From the NCBI GenBank assembly GCA_016776905.1, contig JADHSM010000004.1:1-64000 (forward strand): DNA of 64,000 nucleotides, read 5' to 3'. Positions 1 through 10,000 of this stretch are shown in pieces. Origin of the DNA: Planctomycetota bacterium (GTDB lineage Bacteria > Planctomycetota > UBA8108 > UBA1146). The notes under the pieces are model-generated. The model was given only the letters and a program-made list of their open reading frames with translations. It made no database searches and was not told the DNA's origin. Position 1 is the first letter of the stretch; each line of letters opens with the position of its first letter. The position numbers and the translations under genes were made by a program.

Positions 1-3000
1 AGGATGGTGGGCTCTTGCCCGCTGCTGGGTGTCAGGCTGCCAAAGTAACGCCCAAGATCGACCTCTATTCTCTCAACTGCACAGGTCAACAATAGACGTG
101 CCAAACTGAGCTCTTCATCTTCACCACGCCAAAAGAGGGGTAGCGTTCGATACGAAGAATTTCCAAGAGTTTTTCTCACCAGTCGCGAACATGATGCACC
201 GGGTCCTGGCTCGATAAAGATTCGGGTTCCTTGATTCCACATCTCCTGAACAAGATTTGGAAAGTTGAACCCGGACAATGCCTGTTGAAGAATAGAGTCG
301 GCGATGGCTCCCGATTCTATCGGCAAGATCTTTGCTGTAGCCGTACACAATATTTGTGTACTCGAGGATGGGGCGTTCACTGCCCATAGATGGAGATCTC
401 GATAACTGAATTCCACAGCTTGAACGAGAGGACAGTGAACAGAAGTGACTCCCTCAAGGGGGACTGCCGACCAACCTTCTCGATGAATAAGAGTATCTAG
501 ATCGCTATTTCGCCCGCCGATGACGGTCTCATTCGAAGCATTCACAATCAGGCGATAAATTCTATTTTGGTGCTGAATCGCATCTTCTATTTCATCGAGG
601 GGCCTATCGACGACTCGAGCTCCCCAATCCACTTCTTCATGATTTTTGAGGCTCCATGCTTCTCGGGCAGCTCGGAACTCACCCCCCAACCAAGTATCGA
701 ACAAGTTTCCTTTTTCCAGGAGGCTTTGCATTTCTTGGCGATTCTTCCAGATCCCGAGCGCGAAGAGCATCGCAGTTTGGCCGAGGCTGTGTCCACATGC
801 GATCGCTGGAGACAGTCCAAATCCCCTCAAGAGATCTGTCCCGAAGCATCCCAAACTGACTTGTGCGAGGATCGCTTCACGAACATCCATCGGAATGGGA
901 GTGACGGGACTCCAAAAAGAGGAATCGGAGATCATGCGTCTGAGCATCCCACCGTCATCGCGTGCAGAGGTGAGGCAACCCGTGAATCGAGTAAAGAGTT
1001 GGCGACCTGCACCTGGGTACAGACTCCCTGATCCTGGATAGATGAATCCGACGTCTCCGGAGTAACCGAGAGCCGTGGGATGGGAGCGAATGATCTCCCA
1101 GCCCTGTCCTTTGAGATCGAATATCTGGTTTTCAAATACTCCTGAAAGCTCTGGCGAAGCTTGTAACAGAGACGGAATGTCTTTGAACAGAATGCCCACT
1201 GCTTGTGGAAGAGTTGTTTTCAAGGGAGATCGATCGAGCCACATTTTCGAGATTTGGGTGGGGCTCAGATGAGAGAGATCTAAATCCATTAGCCAATTTT
1301 GAAAAGAGCGAATCTCTTCAAGAATCGGATCACCCTCGATCACTAACATGCCCCAACCCGTATCTCCAAGAATCTCAATATTTGGAGTCGGTGCTTTTTC
1401 TGTGCTGTTGTCTTTGCGCATGACTAAAGATCCATGGTCACCCAACTGACCTCGACAATCGATGCGTACAGCACAATCTTCAGTGATGGCAGGTATCCAA
1501 GGTGTCGCTGTCCGGTCCTGTGAGAGGCTTGGCAGAACCGCTGCCGAAAACATTTCTATTCCTTGAACGACTGATAGCAGTGGGGTGGCACAGCCACAGT
1601 TATCTAGGGGGCCAGGAAGTGAGATCACCCTGATTCCTGATTCCCGAGTTTCGTTTGTGAGATTGATGGGATGATCACCCGGATTCAAAACGATGTTGGG
1701 TTTTGTGTTCCCCTTCATGGCGATTTGAGTCGCTCTTTCGGAGGGCAAGGTGCGACTTCCAGAGAAGAGACTATCGGCTGCAGTGCTTCCTGTACCTTCA
1801 ATGATGCCGTGGATTTCTTGACCATCGGCTTTCGCATCGTCTAAGCGACGAAGGATGAGTGCAACGGCAGCATCGGATCGGGACCCTTTTGATTCTCGGG
1901 CGTCACAGAGACGCTGAATGACATCGAGCCCAAAATCTGCAGCAGCCGCAACTGCGATTTCAATCTTCCCCTCCTGCAGGGTATGTATCGCCTGTTCAAG
2001 CGCTCTGAATCCTCCAATATGATCATTGCTGACCGTATGGGCAGGACCTCCGGCTCCGAGTTCTCTTGCCAATCGGCTTGCTGCAATACTGCCGAGTGCT
2101 CCCATGACTCTGTTCGCGTTAAGGGGAGGGCATAATTCGTTTTGAAGATCTTGTATCCAATGATCGACATCTTCTGGGTGTGCTTCGATACCGAGTTCAT
2201 TCAGCCAAGCCTTCCCCCGTTCGGGGAGCATCCAGCGAAGATGATAAAAACTGCTCCTTGGATCGAGACCGAGGCCTACAAAAATTGAGCCATCTATACC
2301 GAGTTCAGATCTCCCTGAGTGCTCGAGAGCTTCGCGAGCGACTTGAAGAAGGGCTAATTGCTGGGGAAGCATTTCTTGTAATTCCGTGGGAGGAATTTTT
2401 AGACTGACAGGCGATCCTCTCAGAGGACCGGTTGTCAAACCCGGCTCCAGTCGAAGACCCTCTTCTTTGACCCAGAGTGAATCGGGGACGCCATAATGGC
2501 CGGGATATTGAGAAGTTGAGGTTTCCACTGAATCCAGGGTCAACAGCGTCGATCGAAGTTCCACACGGTTCATATGGGGGCCGGCTAAAACTCCATAACC
2601 CACGATGGCGATATCGGCAGATGGTTTTTTATTTAAGTTAGGGACTGGGCTTTTGACCTCTTGGGCACTTTTCCCGCCTCCGATTTCTGGAGCATATTCT
2701 TCGACGAGGACATGGGCGTTGATGCCTCCAAATCCAAAGGCACTCACTGCCGATCTACGCGGACGTCCTGTTTGCCGCAGCCACGGCTCAGCCGAATCCG
2801 GGATTCGGAAAGGAGACTTGGCCATGTCCAGATCACCGGGTGCATTTCTTTGATCTGGAAGTGGAGGGACTTCTCCATGCTTCATGGCCAGCAAGACTTT
2901 GATCAATCCTGCTGATCCCGCAGCAGTTAAAGTGTGGCCGATCGATGATTTCACTGAACCGAGTGCACATTGACCGTTACGCCATTCCTCGTTTTCCCAA

Positions 3001-4034
3001 AGTGCCGCGAGGCTAGTGAGTTCAGTGGCGTCTCCTACAGGAGTTCCTGTGGCATGGCACTCGATGTAATCGACATCTCTGGGAGACCAATCTGCAAGAT
3101 CATAGGCGTGCTGCATGGCTCTGACTTGTCCTTCTCCAGAAGGTGCAAGTAATCCACCAGAACGATCATTGGAAAGACCCCAACCTTTGATGACTCCAAG
3201 AATCGGATCACCGTTGAGTTCTGCATCTTTCAGCCTTCTTAAGACGAGTATTCCTGCGCCTTCTCCCACGACCAGTCCTTGGCCTCGATCGTCCAATGGA
3301 CGACACCGGCCTTCAGGTGAAAGGGCACGAAGTTGTGAAAATCCCATCTGAGTAAAAAGTGCATCGGGTCGGGATACTCCACCCGCAAGTGCGTGGTCAC
3401 AACGCCCTTCACGAAGGTCTTCGCAGGCGCGAGCCACGGCATAGAGCGCTGAAGCACACGCTGCATCCAGAGTCCAAGCAGATGAACGAAGCCCCAGCGC
3501 GGCTCTCAAAGCCGTGGCGGGCAGTGAGGCATCATGTCTATCGAGAGGGTGGCAGGTTGGGTATCCACGAGGTCTTCGGTCATCCATGCATGGATCACCC
3601 AAGACCGATTCTTCGATGGTGTCGCCAATAACGGCATCGACGATGGCAGAAGTGGATTCTGTGGGAAGAAGAAGCTGTCCCAGAATAATATGTGTTCGAT
3701 CCGGGTCGAGTCTTCGAGTCAGCCCACCAGCGGCTTCGAGACCAGTATGAACTGCAAGTTGTACTGACGGATCGAGGGATTGAAGTAGGTCTCTTGAAAG
3801 TTCTCCAGAGAGTAAATCTCGTCCTAGAGGTTCAACAAAACCTCCGCGTATCGCACGGACTTTGTCTTCGCCGGGTTCTTTTCCACCGGCAGCCAGCTCA
3901 GGAGGGAGAACCCAACGACCAGGAGGGACTTCACGGGTGTTGTCCTTCCCCTCTCGAACCATATCCCAGAAACTCTCGGCGTTATTGGCTCCCGGATATC
4001 GCAGACCCATCCCGACAATGGCAATCGCATTCAA
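1..4034 (-). CDS. PUFA synthase subunit, KS-CLF-AT (PfaC/Pfa3-like), partial: 3' end lies beyond the window
   Basis: Third subunit of a PUFA-type iterative polyketide synthase, expected to condense malonyl units on the ACPs of the neighbouring subunit in the cytoplasm. Reading from TTG 4034 gives an uninterrupted frame of about 1344 codons to base 1. Domain 1 (about residues 1-440) is a complete ketosynthase: active-site Cys193 in DAACAS, His327 in ECHATGT, His367 in SIGHT. Domain 2 (about 470-850) has a KS fold, but the Cys position reads TVSNDH (Ser669-His672), as in chain-length factors. Domain 3 (from about 1000) is an acyltransferase with YPGSGS and nucleophile Ser1083 in GHSLGQ. The TTG start is set by GGAGGAGG seven bases upstream; the nearby ATG 4030 is in another frame. 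TTG overlaps the pfaA stop (TTGA). KS-CLF-AT in one chain resembles myxobacterial Pfa3 more than Shewanella PfaC, where the AT is a separate PfaB. Downstream domains (DH, acyltransferase) are not visible. Confidence 0.9.
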   Translation of the reverse strand, partial: MNAIAIVGMGLRYPGANNAESFWDMVREGKDNTREVPPGRWVLPPELAAGGKEPGEDKVRAIRGGFVEPLGRDLLSGELSRDLLQSLDPSVQLAVHTGLEAAGGLTRRLDPDRTHIILGQLLLPTESTSAIVDAVIGDTIEESVLGDPCMDDRRPRGYPTCHPLDRHDASLPATALRAALGLRSSAWTLDAACASALYAVARACEDLREGRCDHALAGGVSRPDALFTQMGFSQLRALSPEGRCRPLDDRGQGLVVGEGAGILVLRRLKDAELNGDPILGVIKGWGLSNDRSGGLLAPSGEGQVRAMQHAYDLADWSPRDVDYIECHATGTPVGDATELTSLAALWENEEWRNGQCALGSVKSSIGHTLTAAGSAGLIKVLLAMKHGEVPPLPDQRNAPGDLDMAKSPFRIPDSAEPWLRQTGRPRRSAVSAFGFGGINAHVLVEEYAPEIGGGKSAQEVKSPVPNLNKKPSADIAIVGYGVLAGPHMNRVELRSTLLTLDSVETSTSQYPGHYGVPDSLWVKEEGLRLEPGLTTGPLRGSPVSLKIPPTELQEMLPQQLALLQVAREALEHSGRSELGIDGSIFVGLGLDPRSSFYHLRWMLPERGKAWLNELGIEAHPEDVDHWIQDLQNELCPPLNANRVMGALGSIAASRLARELGAGGPAHTVSNDHIGGFRALEQAIHTLQEGKIEIAVAAAADFGLDVIQRLCDARESKGSRSDAAVALILRRLDDAKADGQEIHGIIEGTGSTAADSLFSGSRTLPSERATQIAMKGNTKPNIVLNPGDHPINLTNETRESGIRVISLPGPLDNCGCATPLLSVVQGIEMFSAAVLPSLSQDRTATPWIPAITEDCAVRIDCRGQLGDHGSLVMRKDNSTEKAPTPNIEILGDTGWGMLVIEGDPILEEIRSFQNWLMDLDLSHLSPTQISKMWLDRSPLKTTLPQAVGILFKDIPSLLQASPELSGVFENQIFDLKGQGWEIIRSHPTALGYSGDVGFIYPGSGSLYPGAGRQLFTRFTGCLTSARDDGGMLRRMISDSSFWSPVTPIPMDVREAILAQVSLGCFGTDLLRGFGLSPAIACGHSLGQTAMLFALGIWKNRQEMQSLLEKGNLFDTWLGGEFRAAREAWSLKNHEEVDWGARVVDRPLDEIEDAIQHQNRIYRLIVNASNETVIGGRNSDLDTLIHREGWSAVPLEGVTSVHCPLVQAVEFSYRDLHLWAVNAPSSSTQILCTATAKILPIESGAIADSILQQALSGFNFPNLVQEMWNQGTRIFIEPGPGASCSRLVRKTLGNSSYRTLPLFWRGEDEELSLARLLLTCAVERIEVDLGRYFGSLTPSSGQEPTI

Positions 4035-7000
4035 GGATGGGCCTCCTCCGAGAGTTGCTGATTGCTAAAGGCATCTTCAAGGGCTCCATCAATGATGACC
4101 TCAGCCCCCGATATCGTCATGATTGGAATTCCGTTGTGGTCCAAGATCTCTGCAGAAGCACTGGCAGTAGATGGATCAAAGGTATCGATTTCGATGCGTG
4201 TTTCGAGATGTCCGGATTGGATATCCCTATGAATCCGAAGTTTTTCTATGGCACAGGGCAGGCAAGGTGATCCGGCATTTTTTCTGCTCCATATGATCAG
4301 GCCCTGGAAGATGGCGTCGATTCTCAGAGGATCAATCCGCCACTCAGGTAAGAGTGGAGATCTGAACAATTCCCCGGGCGCAGGAGTGCCGGATGCTGAG
4401 AAGGCAATCCCGGAATCGGACAGTCCCACAATCTTGGTAATGCAGCGATAACTTTCGCCATGGAACAATTGCTCGTCATAAACGAAAGAAGTGGCAATCC
4501 CGTTTGCAGCAATCCGTGAAGAGGTGTGCTCTCGATCTCCTAGAAGAACGCGCGTCTTTGCGTGGATCCTTCCTTGTTCTCCTGTAGTACGAATTTCAAC
4601 CGGGATGTACAGAGCGTCCGAAGTCGATTCTGGCTTTCCGGTAAATATGGAGAGCGACATCGATTGCTGTGAGTCGAGCACGACACCCTTGAGTATTTTG
4701 AAGTCGTCGACTCCAAGAAGTTGAAGACCCGGATGGCGGTGAATCGCGACTTGAGTACACCATTCAAGAAGCAAAGCAGCCGGAACGACAGCTCGACCGT
4801 GCAATACATGATGCCGCAGGGAAGGATCTTGCTCACAGGAAATCTGCATTTCCAAGCCGAGTTCCATCTCATCTCCAGAACCATTGGGGGAGGAGATGAT
4901 TCTTTTCTTATCGCTCTGATGGATATCGACAGATTTTTCAGTCTCGATGATCGAAGTGGTGGAGATTCTTTTTCTTTGTCTGTCAGGGCCAGGCCACGAT
5001 TGAATCGTTTCAAGGAAGTTCGCATCTTCTGCGAACGGTGAAATGACAATCTGATGGACGGGCGATTCTGTTGAGAGTTTCTCGACGAATATATTGGATC
5101 CTTCGGTCAAGGAGATCAGACCCACTCCTTCAGAGTGGAACAAATCCTTGAGTCCCTCTGCCACCATTCCTCCATCCCATGGTCCCCAGCCGAGGCTGCG
5201 AACATGGCAGTGAGGTCTGCGCTGAGACTCACGAAGTGCCAGTTGATTGAGCACTTCATTGGCCGCTGCGTAATCGGATTGACCTTTACGACCTAGGGAA
5301 GCTGTCGTCGACGAAAAGAAGTTCAAGATTTTAAGATCGTCGTTTTTGAAGAGTTCCAAGAGTTGGAGAGCAGGTTCTATCTTTGTGCTCCAAACCTGAA
5401 GGAACTGGTCGTCTGATTTTTCAACAATCCAACCGTCAGACAAGACTCCAGCACCATGAATGAGACCTCGAACAGGTCCGTAAAGAGCTCTTGCTTCTTC
5501 AAGAGTTCTGGAGAGATCTGATGTGTTCCTCACATCCAGGCTTCTGTAGGTGACAGAACTACCCCAGCGCTCTAATTCTTCGATTCTGCGTCCAATGTCC
5601 CGCGATTGAAGAACCGATTTGGCGATGGATCTCACCTCGGCAGGGGAGTGGTTCGTTCCTGCTTGTTGGAATAACCGTGATTCTAAATCTTGATCTTTTA
5701 TTCCACGAGCCCACTCAGGTTCATCCCCCGGCTCAGGAGTTCTTCCTAATAGTAAGAGTGAAGGACGAACAGTTCGTGTCAGAGCATCCACGCAAGCCGC
5801 AGTGACTCCTCGTGCTCCTCCTGTGACTACGACGAGGTCTCCTTCAGAGAGACGCGGAAGAGCCGTTCCGGTAGTTTCTTCTTTCTGGAGCAAGGTGTGG
5901 CATCGACCTTGGGAGTGAAGACCCACTTCCATTTCTTCTCCATGAAAAATTTCTTGTACGAGTGTCTTTGAAACAACTGCGGGAGCGGTTTCTGAGGAGA
6001 TATCTATTCCTCGAACGACAAACTCCGGCCATTCTCGGCATGCACAACGAGCCAGTCCCAAAAGGTGTCCGCTGTTGGGATCTCCGCAATCTTGCTTTCC
6101 AGATAATCCAAATTGACCATCCATGCGACTGACGAGATGGATCGACGCATGACCTTGAGCGTCATTGCCGAGTCTTTTTCCTGCTTCACGCAGCCACCGG
6201 AAGGACGTTAACGCATCGTTACTTAAGGTCGTCTTGTTTCCGATCAGAATCATTCCACCAAGAGCAGAATCATTGCTGCGAGAAGGAATCTCTGAATGAG
6301 AAGGAAGAGATATCACGTGTACGCTTCGATTCGAGAGCTCTTTTTCAACAGCGACGCGAATGCTTTCGTCGTCACAGATCAGCCACCAGGAATTCTTTGT
6401 ATCCAGTTCGATTTCGCTAGAGAGATCCAGAGAGGAGAGTTCAGTGATGACCGGTGTTGCCACGATCGGTCGAGAGCCATTCTTCTCTTCTTTGCGTTCC
6501 AGTGGAGATTCAACCGCATGCGGTATGGCAGGGAAGGACTCGGTGGAAGCAGGAGAGGACTCGGTGGAAGTCGTATACCACCCTGATATAGCCTCGATCG
6601 AACGAAGAGTCCCCAATTTATCTGCAGGGATCGCCTGCAAGTCAGGCTTGTGTTCTCTCAGGGCTGAGAGAATCTCTACTCTTTTGATGCTGTCGATACC
6701 AAGGTCTGCTTCGAGATCGAGGTCGATTCCGATGGCATCTTCTGGATAGCCGGTTTTCTCTGAAACGACTCTGACCAAGATAGACGTCAAATCGGTGAGA
6801 TTCGTATCGGTACTTTCACTCTGCGGAGAGATTTCGCCAAGATCGACAGGCGTTTCTTTCTCAGGAGCGCTTCCCGATTCTGACAAGGCCTCTGATAAAA
6901 GGCGGATGGATCTTAAGGAACCCAATAACTCGGGGGCCAATGTGGGTAATTCTGGGATCTCCTGCCGAAGAGCCGAAAGAATCTCGACACGTTTTATGCT

Positions 7001-10000
7001 GTCGATGCCTAGATCCGCTTCCAAGTCTAATTCGATTCCGATGGCGTCTTCTGGGTATCCCGTCTTCTCTGCAATAATGGTGACCATGAGAGGGATCAAT
7101 GACACGTCGTCAGAGGGGCTTTGTTCAGCAGAAGTCGCCTGAGTTGAACGACGATCCGAGTCGTCATTTGAGACTGAATCTGAGCCTAGATATTTTGCCA
7201 AAGCGTCAATGGTCCGAAGTGATCCGAGAGTTTCGGGAGGTAACGTCGGAAGTGTGGGGTCCTGTTGCCGCAGAGCTGAGAGAATCTCGACCCTTTTGAT
7301 GCTGTCGATTCCGAGATCGGCTTCGAGATCTAAATCGGTTCCTATCGCGGATGCCGGATACCCTGTCTTTTCTGCAACAATCTCGACGAGAGTATTGATG
7401 AGTGAATGTGGCGGATGGTCATGTGTCTCCGTGGAAACCGTCTCTGAAATTGTAAGTTCTGAAGAGTGCTGAACTTCTTCGGGCTCCGCACCTGCGTAGT
7501 ACTCAATGATCGCGTCAATGGTTCGGAGTGAACCTAAAGTTTCGGGGGGAAGAGCCGTGAGTTCAGGTTTTCTTTGTCGAAGAGAGCTGAGAATTTCTAC
7601 ACGCTTGATGCTATCGATACCCAGATCGGCTTCGAGGTCTAAGTTTGTGCCGATCGCCTCCACGGGATATCCCGTTTTTTCTGCAACAACTTCGATCAAA
7701 AGAGTTGCTAGAGAATCATTGCTTCCGAATTCTTTGCTATTTGAAGCGTCAACAGATGGAGTTTCTACGGGAGCATGACTTCCCTGATGCACTGGAGAAT
7801 CTGGGGACGATTCTAGAAATCGAGATACGAGTGCCGTCATCGTTCGCAGAGATCCCAGTGTCTCGGGTTCCAAAGAAGGAAGTTCGGGGCGCGCTTGTCG
7901 AAGTGCGGACAAGATTTCTACTCTTTTGATGCTGTCAATCCCGAGATCTGCTTCCAGATCCATTTCAGGTCCGATGGCATCTGTGGGGTATCCCGTCTTT
8001 TCTGAAATAACTTGGGTGAGAAAAGTACGGAGTGATTGTTCTTGTGAACTTACAGGTGAATCGACCGCTGGTGCAGTTACCGGTGTATCAATGGAAACGT
8101 TGACCGGAGTCTCGAAGACCACGTCGTCGTGAGTTTCGATGATCTCCTCGGCAAAAACTTGTGCCTCGGCTTTTACAGGAGCTTTCAATTCTAGGGGAAT
8201 CTCAGTTCCTGAAAGAGAGTGCTCAAGCGCCAATTCTGCATTCTTTTGTACCGCGTCAAGAATGCGTCTTGTTTCGAGTGCTTTCTCGATGGCATCCATC
8301 AATGCTTCTTGCTGATCGAGAAGCGCTGTGGATTCGGTATGACTGTGAGTCTCATTTTCCTGAGCCGCTATCTTGGAGACGGGAGCGTCTGCATGAGAGT
8401 TGGAAGCTGCGGTGTCGGAGAGAGGAGCCTTCTCCTTTGCCGAGGTCTGTATATTTTGGGGCAGATGCTGGGGTGCTTCTGGAACTGCACGTTTTTCTTT
8501 TCCAGGAAGGCCTTCCCCAGGTTTGAGGTTAGCCCCTCTCAAGAAGACCACGGGTCCCTTTCTCTCCTTGGGCGAAGAGAGAGCTTTTGGTTTCCATAAT
8601 CGGAGGTCGGTGACATGTCCTCGACATGCGATGACCGCCAGCGCGCGTGCAAGGCTGCGGCCATCGGGCTCATCCGATTCTGTATTGATGGCGTACACAG
8701 GTTTTGCTGAAGCCGATGCGATCGACCGGATAAGACCTGTCAGGATCTTTCCTGGACCCACTTCAACAAATGTCGAAGCACCGTCCCGTATCATTTCTTC
8801 AATCATCTCTTTAAAGAGGACGGGCTGAGCAATTTGGTGCGCCAGCATTTTGCGGCAATCTTCAGTTTCAGTAGGGTATGGAGTCGCCGTGGTATTCGAA
8901 TAGACCGGTCGTGTTCCCGTTTCGAATCTTACTTTTTCTAAGACTTCTTCGAAGGGACTTGCCGCTGATGACACAAGATTGGAATGGAAAGCAGCAGAGA
9001 CGGGCAGTGGTATGCAGCGAACACCTCTATTTTCCAAATCTTTACGCGCGGCATCTATCGCAGAAGTCGGACCTGAAAGAACGGCTTGTTCAGGAGCATT
9101 TCTGTTGGCGACGACGAGGTGAGGCCAATTCTCATGGACCAGTCTTTCGAGTTCTCCGAGTGGTAACTGAACAGCGAGCATCGTTCCAGCATCGTCTCCG
9201 CCTGCTTCTGCCATCAGTCGACCTCTAAAGTTGGCCAATTGATGGAAGTCAGATGGTGAGACTCTATTGGCCGCGGCGAGGGCCGTGAGTTCGCCAAATG
9301 AGTGCCCGGCAAACAGATCTCCCTGGACTCCCAGTCCTTCGAGGATGCGATACATCCCCAAACTGGTGGCTCCAATTGCTGGTTGAGCAATATTCGTACG
9401 GCGAAGTTCTGCCTGTAATTGCTCATCTAAATCTTGCCAATTTCTGGGTGGCCAGATGACTTCGGAGAGCCCCTTTTGATCGTTCGGACTCCAAAAACTC
9501 GCCTCAGCTTGATCCAAAACTTCCAGTAATCCTGGGAAGTGGCAGGCGAGTGATCTGCACATCTGAATTCTCTGTGAACCTTGGCCCGGGAAAACGATGG
9601 CGAGCTTTCCGTTGGGAAGGCCATTCCCTCGCTCGATTCCGGAAGGTAATGACCAGGATGTCGAGGATTCACTTCTGAGAGTTTGAAGTGCTTGCTGGAG
9701 GAGGATTTTCGCATCTCCACCATTGGGCACAGTGATCACAATCCTGTCCGTATCGGTGGGCTGAAATTGATTTCGTGATTCGCGTGCACTCGCCTCAAGA
9801 GAATCAGAACTGTCGTCTTCTTTTAAATTCGAAATGGACTGAGACAACTTGTCGGCAAGGCCAGTAGGGGAATGGGCGGAGAATGCGAAAATATCAGCAA
9901 GCCCGCTCCAATCGACTTCCGCTCTTTTCGCTGAATGCTCTTCAAGGACCGCGTGAAAGTTACTTCCACCGAATCCGAAGGAGGAGACAGCCGCTCTTCG

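Noticed and set aside
3824-4030. ATG-started 68-codon frame at the pfaA stop (TGA followed by ATG)
   Set aside because: It is out of frame with the ketosynthase coding sequence. The in-frame TTG at 4034 has a strong ribosome site and gives NAIAIVGMG, the expected KS start.
3692-4270. Plus-strand frame of 192 codons
   Set aside because: It lies antisense to two synthase subunits whose domains are unmistakable, and its product has no recognisable feature.
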